From JACKOD01 sp041591635 (lineage in GTDB: Bacteria > Pseudomonadota > Gammaproteobacteria > Pseudomonadales > Oleiphilaceae), in NCBI GenBank assembly GCA_041591635.1, contig JBFHRO010000011.1, forward strand, positions 1-29,886: DNA of 29,886 nucleotides, written 5' to 3'. Numbering within the stretch: the first letter of the stretch is position 1; every line of letters begins with the position of its first letter. Positions 1-9,036 of the stretch are shown one piece after another. The position numbers and the translations under genes were made by a program. A model generated the notes under the pieces. That model was not told the origin of the DNA. It searched no databases and worked only from the letters and a program-made list of their open reading frames with translations.

Positions 1-122
1 CGCGGGAACAAAATGGCCGCGTGCTAGTGTATCCAAGTCAGGGATTATCCGCAAAACCGGCCGGATTTGAATCCACTACTCGGGTATTGCGGTTTATTAC
101 TTCAAATTAAGGCGGTAACTCC

Positions 123-151
123 TTGAACTGGCAGCTGTGTGTTCCTATATT
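123..151 (+). promoter_or_regulatory. Sigma-70-type promoter of the ABC/murI operon
   Basis: A TTGAAC -35 box (123-128) and a TATATT -10 box (146-151) are separated by exactly 17 bases. Each box is close to the consensus. Transcription would start near 158, giving a leader of about 30 bases before the ATG at 188. The first 122 bases of the window hold no gene or repeat that I can support. Confidence 0.6.
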
Positions 152-187
152 TGTCGCTCTGTGATAGACCCTGTTAGGATTATTTAC

Positions 188-1132
188 ATGATCAAAATAG
201 AACACCTGAAACGTAATTTTGGTGGTTTTGCGGCCGTTGATGATATCAGCTTTACCGTTTCCCCAGGTGAGGTTCTGGGTTTTCTTGGACCCAATGGTGC
301 CGGCAAGTCCACGACCATGAAGATTCTGACCGGCTTTCTGGAAGCCAGTTCCGGCCACGTGAGCGTCATGGGACACGATGTGGCCAAAAATCCGAAGGCC
401 GCCCAGGCACTTATCGGCTATCTGCCCGAGGGCGCACCAAGTTATGGCGACATGACGGTCAGCGGATTCCTGCATTTTATCGGTCAGGCCCGCGGCTACC
501 GTGGCCAGGAACTGGAACAGCGGATTTCGGCCGTGGTGCGCAAGGTAGAGCTGGATAAAGTGCTTGGGCAGACCATTGAAACCCTGTCGAAGGGATTTCG
601 TCGCCGGGTAGGGCTGGCGCAGGCGATAATCCATGACCCTCAGGTGTTGGTGCTGGACGAACCCACCGATGGCCTTGATCCGAACCAGAAACACCAGGTT
701 CGGGAGTTGATTCGCAACCTCTCCAAAGACAAGATCGTGATTGTTTCCACCCATATTCTCGAAGAAGTCAGTGCCGTCTGCAGTCGCGCCTTGATTCTGG
801 CCAGCGGAAAGGTGGTATTTGACGGTACGCCCGATGAGCTGTCACGGCTTTCCCGCCATCACAATGCCATTTGTGTGAAGTTGGCGCAGGGGGTGCAAGC
901 CGCCGATTTGCTGAAACAGGTCGAGGGTGTTGCGCAGGTCGAGTTTGATCAGGAAACCGCCAGTCTGATGATTTATCCCGTGGCCGGCGCCTCGGTATTG
1001 CGTGAGGTGAACCAGGTGATACATCAGCAAGGTTGGGATGTAGAAGAACTGCACGTCGAAAAGGGACGCCTTGACGATGTGTTCAGGCAGGTAACCATGA
1101 CCACCACTACACAACGAGGTGTTTGCGCATGA
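188..1132 (+). CDS. ABC transporter ATP-binding protein (NatA/GldA type)
   Basis: This is the 314-residue ATPase subunit of an ABC-2 type export system, acting on the inner face of the inner membrane. Walker A (GPNGAGKST) is at residues 34-42. The signature appears as LSKGF at 133-137, the variant usual in the NatA/GldA branch in place of LSGGQ. Walker B and its DEPTDGLDP extension lie near 157, followed by an STHIL H-loop. The ATG at 188 is chosen because AGGA lies 8 bases upstream and the family N-terminus starts there; an in-frame upstream extension to 137 has no support. The stop codon overlaps the permease start (ATGA), so the two are translationally coupled. The family is known in gliding Bacteroidetes and in many non-gliding gammaproteobacteria, where the substrate is unknown. 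Confidence 0.93.
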   Translation: MIKIEHLKRNFGGFAAVDDISFTVSPGEVLGFLGPNGAGKSTTMKILTGFLEASSGHVSVMGHDVAKNPKAAQALIGYLPEGAPSYGDMTVSGFLHFIGQARGYRGQELEQRISAVVRKVELDKVLGQTIETLSKGFRRRVGLAQAIIHDPQVLVLDEPTDGLDPNQKHQVRELIRNLSKDKIVIVSTHILEEVSAVCSRALILASGKVVFDGTPDELSRLSRHHNAICVKLAQGVQAADLLKQVEGVAQVEFDQETASLMIYPVAGASVLREVNQVIHQQGWDVEELHVEKGRLDDVFRQVTMTTTTQRGVCA

Positions 1133-1860
1133 GTATGGGCGTTATTGTCCGGCGCGAGTTGAACAGCTACTTCTCGACGCCGCTGGCGTATATTTTTATC
1201 GCTATTTTTCTGATGCTTGCCGGATTGTTCACCTTTTATCTGGGGCGTTTCTACGAGCGCGGCCAGGCAGACCTGGTGGCATTTTTCAGTTTTATGCCCT
1301 GGCTGTATCTGGTGTTGATTCCCGCGATCGCCATGCGGCTATGGGCAGAGGAACGCAAAAGCGGCACCATTGAATTGCTGATGACGCTACCCATTTCGAC
1401 CTTTGTGCTGGTCGTTGGCAAGTTCATTGCGGCCTGGTTGTTTGTCGGCATTGCGCTGATGCTGACCTTCCCGATCTGGTTAACCGTGAACTACCTGGGT
1501 GAGCCGGATAACGGCGTGGTGATCGCGAGCTATCTGGGTAGCTGGTTCATGGCAGGCGGGTTTCTGGCTATTGGCAGCTGCCTTTCGGCCTGTACCAAGA
1601 ATCAGGTGATCGCCTTTATTCTCACGCTGGTCATCTGCTTTTTGTTTGTCGTCGCCGGGTTTCCCCTGGTGCAGGACTTCTTCAGTGCCTGGGCGCCCTT
1701 GTGGGTGATCGACTGGCTTTCGTCGCTAAGCTTTCTGACCCATTTTGACGCCATTTCCAGAGGTGTTATTGATCTGCGGGATATTCTCTATTTCCTGGTG
1801 CTGATGGGCAGCTGGCTGGTAGCTACCACTATTGTGATCAATCTCAAGAAGGCAGACTAA
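1129..1860 (+). CDS. ABC-2 type transporter permease (GldF-like)
   Basis: This 243-residue integral inner-membrane protein is the permease partner of the preceding ATPase. About six hydrophobic segments are visible: near residues 20-40, 55-75, 100-125, 135-155, 160-185 and 212-235. The family-typical AEERKSGT motif follows the second segment. The start is the ATG at 1129 inside the ATGA overlap with the ATPase stop; a TTG two codons earlier is less likely. The next gene follows after 4 bases, so ATPase, permease and GldG-like protein form one cassette. Export direction is inferred from the family, and no substrate can be named. Confidence 0.9.
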   Translation: MSMGVIVRRELNSYFSTPLAYIFIAIFLMLAGLFTFYLGRFYERGQADLVAFFSFMPWLYLVLIPAIAMRLWAEERKSGTIELLMTLPISTFVLVVGKFIAAWLFVGIALMLTFPIWLTVNYLGEPDNGVVIASYLGSWFMAGGFLAIGSCLSACTKNQVIAFILTLVICFLFVVAGFPLVQDFFSAWAPLWVIDWLSSLSFLTHFDAISRGVIDLRDILYFLVLMGSWLVATTIVINLKKAD

Positions 1861-1864
1861 TACT

Positions 1865-3769
1865 ATGACGATGCAATCCTGGATGAAGTCCCGCTACGGC
1901 CTCGTTCTGGTGCTGGGGGCATTTCTTCTGCTGAGCCTGGCCATTACGCTGGTTGTCAAAAACAAACGTTTTGATCTTACCGAGGGAGGGCTCTACACCT
2001 TGTCGGATGAAACCCGCCAGGTGCTGGGCGCCCTCAAGAACCCGCAAACCTTAACCCTGTATTTTTCCGAAAAAGCCACCAAAGATTTGCCGGCATTGCG
2101 CACCTACGCCAAACGCGTGCAAGAGCTGCTGGAAGAATATGCGGCGCTTTCGGGGGGCAAAATAACGCTGAAAGTGGTGGACCCCGAGCCTTTTTCAGAA
2201 GCACAGGATCTGGCCAGTGCCGCAGGTTTGCAAGGGGTACCTGCAGGAATGCGGGGTGATGAAATATATTTTGGTCTGGTAGGGCAAAATGCGGCGGGCA
2301 AGGAAGAAGTAATTACCTTCTTTCAGCCCGACAAGGAAAAATTTCTCGAGTATGAACTGAGCAAGCTGGTGTTTAACCTGGATCGGGACAAGGCCCCCAA
2401 AGTTGGTATTTTGACCAGCTTGAGCATGAACGGTGGCTTCGATTTTATGACTCAGCGTCGTCAGCCTGCCTGGATGGTGGTTCAGCAAATCGAGGATCTG
2501 TATCAGGTGGAGTGGCTGCCGACCAGTATGGAGGAAATCTCCAGTGACATCAGTGTGCTTTTACTGGTTCACCCCAAAAGTTTGCCGCCCCAGACCTTGT
2601 TGGCGATAGACCAGTTTGCCCTGGCGGGCGGGAAGGTTATCGCCTTTGTTGATCCGCTTGCCGAGTCGGAACAAAAGCCAATGCAGGCGGCCGACGACAA
2701 ACGTTCCGACCTTGATGTGCTGCTGGCGAAGTGGGGGGTGAATCTTTCGCCCGGCAAGGTTGTTGGCGATTATGCAAATTCGCTGGTGGTGAGCATGGGC
2801 TCGCGGCGCGGGCCGATTCGGCACATCGGCCTGCTGGGGCTGAAATCCGAAGTGGGCAGCTTTAATGCAGAAGAAGTGATTCTCGCCGGTCTCGAAAGCA
2901 TGAATCTTTCCTCCGTCGGTGCCTTGACACAGGTAGAGGGCGCTACCACCCGGTTCATCAGCCTGCTGGAAACCAGTACGGAGGCGGCACTTTTGGATGG
3001 AGGGTTGTGGGCCAATCTGCAGAATCCGGAAGACCTGTTGGCTTCGTTTACACCCACGGGTGATATCTACACGGTGGCGGCCCGATTGACAGGCAAGGCC
3101 CATACAGCCTACCCGGAGGGTGTTGAAATCACCGAGCAAGCCGAGGACGATGCCGCTGACAAGCCGGCAGAGGAAGATGGCCAGAAGCAGGTAACACGGA
3201 AAATCATGCCAAAACTGGTCGAAGGCGAATCTGTGAACCTGATTGTGGTGGCAGATACCGATATCCTGACCGACCGCTTGTGGGTGCAGGTGCAGGAGTT
3301 TTTCGGTCAGCGAATTGCGACCCCCTGGGCCGACAATGCCGCCTTTCTGATCAACAGCCTGGATAACCTTTCGGGCAATGCGGATCTGATCAATATTCGC
3401 AGCCGCGGCAAGTTCTCGCGCCCCTTTACCCGAGTTGAGGATTTGCGTCGCACCGCTGAAGACAAGTTCCGTGCACAGCAGCAGGCGCTGGAGGTTCAGT
3501 TAAAGGAAACCGAAGCAAAACTGATGGAACTGGAGAAAGCGCGCGGTGAGGCTGACAAGTCGGTGCTAACCAAAGAACAAACCGCCGAGCTGGATAACTT
3601 CCAGGGTGAGAAACTGCGTATACGCAAAGCATTGCGTGATGTTCAGCATCAGCTGGATCAGGACATTGAAGCGTTGGGAACGACCATCAAGCTGGTTAAT
3701 ATTGTGCTCTTGCCCCTGTTGCTGACTTTGGGGTTAATGCTGTTTCGTCTGGCCAGGAGAAAAGCCTGA
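1865..3769 (+). CDS. GldG-family ABC transporter auxiliary protein
   Basis: This 634-residue protein belongs to the GldG/ABC-transporter auxiliary family. A transmembrane helix spans residues 11-31. It is followed by a family-typical RFDLTEGGLYTLSDET segment and a large periplasmic region of about 500 residues. An acidic stretch lies near 420-440. A charged coiled coil runs from about 530 to 605, and a second transmembrane helix (about 609-629) ends in RLARRKA. Both termini are therefore probably cytoplasmic with the bulk in the periplasm. It follows the permease by 4 bases and ends on the TGA immediately before the murI start. Its role in the family is structural or accessory to the ABC complex; no enzymatic motif is seen. 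Confidence 0.88.
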   Translation: MTMQSWMKSRYGLVLVLGAFLLLSLAITLVVKNKRFDLTEGGLYTLSDETRQVLGALKNPQTLTLYFSEKATKDLPALRTYAKRVQELLEEYAALSGGKITLKVVDPEPFSEAQDLASAAGLQGVPAGMRGDEIYFGLVGQNAAGKEEVITFFQPDKEKFLEYELSKLVFNLDRDKAPKVGILTSLSMNGGFDFMTQRRQPAWMVVQQIEDLYQVEWLPTSMEEISSDISVLLLVHPKSLPPQTLLAIDQFALAGGKVIAFVDPLAESEQKPMQAADDKRSDLDVLLAKWGVNLSPGKVVGDYANSLVVSMGSRRGPIRHIGLLGLKSEVGSFNAEEVILAGLESMNLSSVGALTQVEGATTRFISLLETSTEAALLDGGLWANLQNPEDLLASFTPTGDIYTVAARLTGKAHTAYPEGVEITEQAEDDAADKPAEEDGQKQVTRKIMPKLVEGESVNLIVVADTDILTDRLWVQVQEFFGQRIATPWADNAAFLINSLDNLSGNADLINIRSRGKFSRPFTRVEDLRRTAEDKFRAQQQALEVQLKETEAKLMELEKARGEADKSVLTKEQTAELDNFQGEKLRIRKALRDVQHQLDQDIEALGTTIKLVNIVLLPLLLTLGLMLFRLARRKA

Positions 3770-4687
3770 TTGTTGACCCCGGAGGTGTTGTCCGATAATC
3801 GCAGCGATGCGTGCGTGCTGGTATTTGACTCGGGTGTGGGCGGGCTGAGTGTGGTTCAGTCGGTCCTTGAGCGTCTGCCAGGCGTTCGCATCGTTTATGT
3901 GGCCGATGATGCGGCTTTTCCTTACGGGACAAAATCGCCAGAAGTGCTCAGACAGCGGGTACTGGATGTGGTATTGCCCCAGCAGCAAGTCTATCGCCCA
4001 GATCTGGTGGTGGTGGCCTGCAACACGGCCAGCACCATGGTGTTACCGGATTTACGCTCCCGTCTGACCATTCCTGTCGTGGGTGTTGTGCCGGCGATCA
4101 AGCCGGCCGCCGCCCAAAGCCGCACCCACTGTATCGGCTTGCTGGCCACCCCGGCCACGGTTAATCGCCCTTATACGGATCAACTGTTGCGTGACTTTGC
4201 GCACAATTGCGGTGTGGTTCGGGTGGGGAGTTCCCGTCTTGTGGAAATCGCTGAGGACTATTTGCGCGGTGATTCAGTGGATGAACGCGAAGTGGCGCAA
4301 ATTGTGCGGCCTCTTTTTGCATCCCAATTCAGTGCAGGCGAGGTAGCCCACTGGCCGCAAGGTCCATCGGATCACACGGACAATCACCCTCATACCATGG
4401 TGGATGTCGTTGTTTTGGGATGCACGCATTTTCCGCTACTGCGGGACCTTCTGGTGCGGATTGCACCGCGGCCCATGACCTGGATCGATTCGGGAGCAGC
4501 CATAGCCAGTAGGGTAGAGCAACTGCTGGGAGAAATCGGAAAAATACCCGGCAGCAGCCATCAGGCGTCACACCAACTGGTGTTTACCGGGCACTATCAG
4601 GTGAATGATGTGTTTTGTCGCAAGCTGGCCGAGATGGGGTTGAAAAACATCAACTGGGTCAATCGTGTCATGCCTTTTGCGCTCTAG
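3770..4687 (+). CDS. murI: Glutamate racemase
   Basis: MurI interconverts L- and D-glutamate in the cytoplasm, supplying D-Glu for peptidoglycan. The N-terminal FDSGVGGLSV motif is at residues 19-28. The two catalytic cysteines are C84 in ACNTAS and C218 in LGCTHFPLL. The length of 305 residues is slightly long for the family (265-290). Translation probably starts at one of two consecutive TTG codons (3770 or 3773), with AGGAGA 9-12 bases upstream inside the GldG-like gene. The start is adjacent to the upstream TGA, which implies translational coupling to the ABC cassette. A second SD-like GGAGGT at 3781 has no well-placed start before GTG 3815. Confidence 0.95.
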   Translation: MLTPEVLSDNRSDACVLVFDSGVGGLSVVQSVLERLPGVRIVYVADDAAFPYGTKSPEVLRQRVLDVVLPQQQVYRPDLVVVACNTASTMVLPDLRSRLTIPVVGVVPAIKPAAAQSRTHCIGLLATPATVNRPYTDQLLRDFAHNCGVVRVGSSRLVEIAEDYLRGDSVDEREVAQIVRPLFASQFSAGEVAHWPQGPSDHTDNHPHTMVDVVVLGCTHFPLLRDLLVRIAPRPMTWIDSGAAIASRVEQLLGEIGKIPGSSHQASHQLVFTGHYQVNDVFCRKLAEMGLKNINWVNRVMPFAL

Positions 4688-4720
4688 ATGACCAAGGCAG
4701 CGAGAGGCTGCCCTGGTCAT
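4688..4720. terminator. Hairpin between convergent murI and DUF2156 gene
   Basis: A 14-position stem with a single A/C mismatch (ATGACCA and GGCAGC on the left, their complements on the right) closes a 5-base loop directly after the murI stop. No T-tract follows on either strand, so intrinsic termination is plausible but not certain. Its position between two convergent genes fits a bidirectional terminator. Confidence 0.55.
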
Positions 4721-4726
4721 GCAGGT

Positions 4727-5734
4727 TTAGATTACGCGCGTCAGCTTGAACATGCTGAACAAGGCAAAGGCCGGCAGGGCATTCTTGTGACAGCAGTAGG
4801 TAGGGCTGTTTTCACCCCGAAAGCGTGACTTGGTAAACTCTACGCCCTTGAAGTTGTACAGGAAGTTGCCTTTTTCGTAGATCAGGCGCTCAGTGCGCTT
4901 GAACAGTTTCGACTCTTGGGGTTCGATGCCCTCTTCAAGCACCAGCGGAATCAGACCGAGATCCAGGAAGGGTACGCCTTCGGCTTTGAAAGTTTCCATT
5001 GCGTGAATCATGATGGTATAGAAAATACCCTGCTTGAATTCTGCATTGGCACGTGAAATGTTGGGAACGTAACTGACGATCTGATTCTTGTGATAAATCG
5101 GATCGAAATAAATGAAACCCACCGGCTTGTCACCTTCATAGGCGTAGAAGCGTCTTTCGTTTTCACGGTAAGTCATGCCCATCGGGCGAATCAGAAAGCG
5201 GATTTCGTTGCTTTTGCATTTGCGCGTTTTGATCCAGGCATCGGAGATTTCACGGCTGTGATCATCGCTGAAGCACTCTTTGACTGAAATGCCATGTTTT
5301 TCGGCCTGGTTGATCGCGGTGCGAATCACCTGCTTTTTCTTGCCCGAGAGCGACCAGGTTTTCAGATCAATGCGGCACTCGGCACCAAACTGGGTGCCGA
5401 AGAGGCCAAAGTTCCGGTTCAGAATATCGACGACCGGCTTGCTCACCTGGATGTAGCAGCTATTGCTGAATTTTGCGTGGAATTCCTTGAGCATGAACTC
5501 GAAGTTTTCCGGAGCGCAGACTGGATCGGACAGTACAAAGGTTTGCCCCCACTTGCGCATGTAGGCAATGTAACCTATTCCGGGAATGTCGAAGTACGAC
5601 ATGTCGGGCTGCAAGGTTGAGAACGACTGGGAGTGGCTGCCCCACATTTTCAGGTACTCCACCCGCTGAGAGAAACTTAACTCCTCAACCGAGGAAATTC
5701 GTTTACCGTCAAGAACAAGTAGTTGTTCGCTCAT
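4727..5734 (-). CDS. DUF2156 / phosphatidylglycerol lysyltransferase C-terminal domain protein
   Basis: This 335-residue soluble protein resembles the DUF2156 family, which has the GNAT-like fold of the catalytic domain of MprF-type aminoacyl-phosphatidylglycerol synthases. It lacks the multi-spanning flippase and membrane part of MprF. Recognisable segments are SYFDIPGIGYIAYMRKWG, FVLSDPVCAPEN, and a C-terminal half with VGFIYFDPIY and PFLDLGLIPL. The start at 5734 is preferred over the ATG at 5749 because GGGAG sits 8 bases upstream of it, inside the longer reading. The substrate is unknown; aminoacyl transfer to a lipid or another acceptor is only a family-level suggestion. Confidence 0.75.
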   Translation of the reverse strand: MSEQLLVLDGKRISSVEELSFSQRVEYLKMWGSHSQSFSTLQPDMSYFDIPGIGYIAYMRKWGQTFVLSDPVCAPENFEFMLKEFHAKFSNSCYIQVSKPVVDILNRNFGLFGTQFGAECRIDLKTWSLSGKKKQVIRTAINQAEKHGISVKECFSDDHSREISDAWIKTRKCKSNEIRFLIRPMGMTYRENERRFYAYEGDKPVGFIYFDPIYHKNQIVSYVPNISRANAEFKQGIFYTIMIHAMETFKAEGVPFLDLGLIPLVLEEGIEPQESKLFKRTERLIYEKGNFLYNFKGVEFTKSRFRGENSPTYCCHKNALPAFALFSMFKLTRVI

Positions 5735-6113
5735 TGTGAATACTCCCATTTCTCGAATGCTTGTTATTATTTTGAATCGTCTGTTTTGCCCGGCACTTGC
5801 CGATCCCTGCGCTTACCTTTGTTTCGTTGCCTGATGTGTTTCTTTGTAGCGCTTTGGATGTGTTTGATTACAGTGAGGCCATCGTACGTGAATACGGGTT
5901 ACGAATGTTGTGCGTGCCTTGGCAAAATGCCTCCTGTTCTGTTCAAAATGGGACGTAAAACACAAAAACGGGAGACGAGTTTCTAGATTGTCCGACAATT
6001 GTATTTTCAAATAACGTTTTTAATCAGTCGGTTATAGGATGTGGTACATCTGTCAAAACCGCGTGGAAGCGGTGTTTGGTGTCCTGGTAATGAGATGTGG
6101 GTGCCATGAAAGT
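5735..6113. other. Intergenic region between two minus-strand genes
   Basis: These 379 bases hold no supportable gene. Two small structures are visible: a perfect 6-bp inverted repeat ATTGTC-C-GACAAT at 5987-5999, and a short GC-rich hairpin at 6058-6075 just after the GGDEF-EAL gene. I could not find a convincing promoter for the DUF2156 gene, although it must lie here if that gene is transcribed separately. Confidence 0.5.
6055..6075 (-). terminator. Possible weak terminator of the GGDEF-EAL gene
   Basis: On the minus strand, about 40 bases after the stop codon, a 5-bp stem (ACCGC/GCGGT, 6-base loop) is followed by TTTTG. The stem is short and the T-run brief, so this is a weak candidate. 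Confidence 0.3.
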
Positions 6114-8309
6114 CTAGAGGGCATGGCTGCATTGTCTGTGATGGATGAGTTGCAAGGTTTCATTGGCGGGTTTGGCCCGGCCAAAGTAGTACCCTTGCAC
6201 TTCGTGGCAGCCGCGTTGCTTCAGATAATCCAGTTGCAGCAGGGTTTCGACCCCTTCAGCAACAATATTCAGTTTAAGCCCCTTTGCCATGGCGATGATG
6301 GCGTTGACGATGCAGGATTCGTCAGCGCTGCTCTGAATGTCGCGAATGAATGACTGATCGACCTTCAGCGTGTGAATGGGCAGCTTGTTGAGATAGTGAA
6401 GGGAAGAATAACCGGTGCCGAAGTCATCAATGGCTATCCTTATGCCCTTTGCGGCAAGGCTGCTGAGCTTGTGTGAGACATTCTCCAGATCCCGCATGAT
6501 GAGGTTTTCGGTGATCTCGATTTCGAAGTTCTGTGCCGGAAATTCCGCCAGCTCGAGTTGTTGCAACAGGTTTTCAACAAAACGGGGGTGAGCGACCTGA
6601 AGCGGTGAGAAATTTACCGAAAGGCGCAAGTGATTATGACCCTGTAAAATCCAATCCTTGACTTCTGTGCAGGCGGTTCGGATGACCCAGTCGCCAATGG
6701 CGGCAATAAGGTTGGTCTCTTCGGCCAACAGGATGAATTCAGACGGTAAAATCAGCCCGCGTTCCGGGTGATGCCAGCGAATCAGCGCTTCAACTCCCGT
6801 CATTTTCCCGGTGAGGGCGTCAACCTGGGGCTGGTAGTACACCTGAAACTCGTGGTTTTCCAGTGCCCGGCGCAAATCACGCTCCAGCGTCAACCGGTTG
6901 GAACCATCGGCACTCATGCCTTCGCTGAAAAACTGATAACCGTTCTTGCCTCTGGCTTTGACGTGGTACATGGCGGTGTCGGCGTTTTGCAACAGTTGCT
7001 CGATGGATGTTCCTGCATCGGGAAAAACCGCGATGCCGATACTGACACCCACAAATACCTCGTTATTGCCCAGAACAAAGGGTGCTTTCATTTCGACAAG
7101 AATTTTCCGTGCAATGATCCGGGCATCGTCAAGCGAATGGATGGCGGGTAGCAGCAGGGTGAATTCATCGCCACCAAAACGGGAAAGCGTGTCTCCTGCA
7201 CGTAGCAGTTTTTCGAGGCGACTAGCCGCCGCTTGTAGCAGTCGGTCACCCATGGCGTGGCCCAGGGTATCGTTAACCAGCTTGAAACGGTCGAGATCCA
7301 GAAACATGACGGCGAGCAGCTGACCATTGCGTTTTGCTTGCGCCATGGCGAGACTCAGCCGATCCTTAAACAGCGAACGGTTGGGCAACCGGGTCAAGAG
7401 ATCGTGGTACGCCTGAAAGTGGATAAATGCCTCGGCTTCCTTGCGTTCGGTAATATCCCGAGCGGTGCCGTAAACACCAATATAGTGTGCTGGCTTAACT
7501 GTCGCTCCTTCGCAAAGTGGCCGTGAAGGTGCGACTTCCTCAATGACTTCGCTGGCGTCGTCTTGAATGGGGAAAAACGACACTTCGAAATAGCGAGGTA
7601 AGCGCTGGTGATCCCGGCATTTGAGCCGCAGCTCAAGGTTGGTACCTGAAACCTGGGTAATGTTTCGCTCTGTAAGGAAGTGGTGAACCTTGTGTTTGTC
7701 GGCGTCATCTACCAAGCGCAAATAATTCTGACCCAACAGCTCTTTTTTTTGATAACCCAGCAGGCTTTCGATCTTGCGATTGATGAAGCTGAAGTTGCCT
7801 TGCATATCCAGCACAAAAACAATGTCGGGAGAGTTGTTGATGATGTAGCGGTGGAGTTTTTCCGATTTTTGCAGACGTAGCTGCATGTGAGTGTGAGCAT
7901 CTTCGAGGAATCGTTTTTCAAGCAGGGCGCTGATGGCGGCCATCAGCTCGTCGTCGCTGTAAGGCGCGCGCAGGTAGTCGCTGGCTCCGCGGCGCAAGGC
8001 TTTGCCTGCAACATACGAAGAGGGTTGGTTGCTGATCACAATGATGGCTGTGGGTAGTGCCTGTTGGGCTAAAAAAGCCATTACACCAAACCCATCGAGA
8101 TCGCGCATTTGTAATTGCAGCACAATCAGGTCATAGCGCATCGCTTGCAGTTTGCGACAGGCTTCGCGCCCCCCGCGGGCGATATCCACATGCAGCCGGG
8201 TTGCTTCGAACAGTCGTTGAATTCTGGTGGCGGCATGATTATCGTCATCGGCGACCAGTATTCTGGCGCCTGTTGCCGCGAGAGAGAAGGTTGTCGAGAG
8301 CGTCTTCAT
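6114..8309 (-). CDS. Receiver-PAS-GGDEF-EAL c-di-GMP signalling protein with degenerate receiver
   Basis: This 731-residue cytoplasmic protein has four domains. A receiver-like domain spans about 15-130, a PAS domain 145-290, a diguanylate cyclase domain 300-460 and an EAL phosphodiesterase domain 480-720. The GGDEF motif is intact at 379-383 and is preceded by an RAGD inhibitory site with the usual 5-residue spacing. The EAL motif is at 507-509, with NFSP, EITEN, DDFGTGYSS, KVDQSFI and AEGVET following. The receiver keeps the acidic DDD cluster, but its phosphoacceptor Asp is Gln (Q65, in VLQLQM) and the conserved Lys is Arg (LRAP). The ATG at 8309 is chosen for GGAG 9 bases upstream; an alternative ATG is at 8327. 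No transmembrane segment is seen. Confidence 0.93.
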   Translation of the reverse strand: MKTLSTTFSLAATGARILVADDDNHAATRIQRLFEATRLHVDIARGGREACRKLQAMRYDLIVLQLQMRDLDGFGVMAFLAQQALPTAIIVISNQPSSYVAGKALRRGASDYLRAPYSDDELMAAISALLEKRFLEDAHTHMQLRLQKSEKLHRYIINNSPDIVFVLDMQGNFSFINRKIESLLGYQKKELLGQNYLRLVDDADKHKVHHFLTERNITQVSGTNLELRLKCRDHQRLPRYFEVSFFPIQDDASEVIEEVAPSRPLCEGATVKPAHYIGVYGTARDITERKEAEAFIHFQAYHDLLTRLPNRSLFKDRLSLAMAQAKRNGQLLAVMFLDLDRFKLVNDTLGHAMGDRLLQAAASRLEKLLRAGDTLSRFGGDEFTLLLPAIHSLDDARIIARKILVEMKAPFVLGNNEVFVGVSIGIAVFPDAGTSIEQLLQNADTAMYHVKARGKNGYQFFSEGMSADGSNRLTLERDLRRALENHEFQVYYQPQVDALTGKMTGVEALIRWHHPERGLILPSEFILLAEETNLIAAIGDWVIRTACTEVKDWILQGHNHLRLSVNFSPLQVAHPRFVENLLQQLELAEFPAQNFEIEITENLIMRDLENVSHKLSSLAAKGIRIAIDDFGTGYSSLHYLNKLPIHTLKVDQSFIRDIQSSADESCIVNAIIAMAKGLKLNIVAEGVETLLQLDYLKQRGCHEVQGYYFGRAKPANETLQLIHHRQCSHAL

Positions 8310-8893
8310 CGTCCATGGCTCCGGCATTCATCAATGACGGAAGGCCAAACAACCGCTGCACTGGTAATTTTGTGGCTCAAGGTTCCTGGGGCTATCAATC
8401 CCGTTGCGGTCGTCAATCGGATGTTGACGGGTGTGGCGCCGTGGGCGCTTGTGTTTGGTAACTGTGAAATCAGCATGGGCACTTCTGTCAGATACGGCAT
8501 TCAGGGTGCATAGGTGGCTTGTCAGCCGGATGTCAGAGATTGGTTTACTCCAGTAATGACAGCAACGATGTGACCTGGTTCCCTGGTGCAATGTGAATTG
8601 GCTCTAAAAATCGTAAAAGCCGACCTACATTGATTGTGCCGAGTTGTCTGAATAGTAGTGACTAAATTAACAAAATTAAACGGTTATGCTGGTTTCTTTA
8701 AGTGATTGTTAAGAATTGTGTCCTGTTTCTCATTATTGAGTCTTTGCCGGGCTGACGTTTGACTCTTGTGGGTCACTCTTGGCGTCATTCGGGTGCGTTT
8801 TTCTTAGTGGTTGGGACTTTATTGAAGGTGAAGAGTGTGTCTAATGGTTGGAGCTTGGATCGTTAGTCTGATTGGTTGTAAGACAATCTAAAA

Positions 8894-8911
8894 ACGATTA
8901 ATCATAATCGT
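8894..8911. promoter_or_regulatory. Inverted repeat upstream of fatty acyl reductase (dyad 1)
   Basis: A perfect 7-bp dyad, ACGATTA-N4-TAATCGT, with the size and symmetry of a dimeric regulator's operator. It lies 2 bases before a second dyad and about 170 bases upstream of the reductase start. No known regulator consensus is recognised. Confidence 0.45.
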
Positions 8912-8913
8912 CA

Positions 8914-8938
8914 ATAGAGTGTAACTCTATGATATATA
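8914..8938 (+). promoter_or_regulatory. Inverted repeat overlapping a possible -10 box (dyad 2)
   Basis: A perfect 7-bp dyad ATAGAGT-GTA-ACTCTAT (8914-8930) overlaps TATGAT (8928-8933), which matches the -10 consensus at 5 of 6 positions. The sequence 17 bases upstream is a poor -35 (TAATCG) and falls in dyad 1. That arrangement fits a promoter needing an activator or controlled by a repressor, but it is an inference. Confidence 0.4.
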
Positions 8939-9036
8939 AGGCTGTGAGAAACGTCTCAGGCTGGCGCTGCGGTAAGGGTGGCATGGGGTTTGTGTGATCT
9001 GGTTCACGCGTTTCAACAGGGCGGATGGGTAGAGTC

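Noticed and set aside
107..754. 215-residue open frame opposite the ABC ATPase
   Set aside because: It is a reverse-strand shadow of a clear ABC ATPase and runs over its promoter.
4688..4720. Possible small RNA from the murI hairpin
   Set aside because: It is a single hairpin between convergent genes, best explained as a terminator. No promoter was seen.
8115..8591. Short open frames at the start of the GGDEF-EAL gene and in the gap upstream
   Set aside because: They have no ribosome binding site or recognisable domain and partly overlap the receiver coding region.
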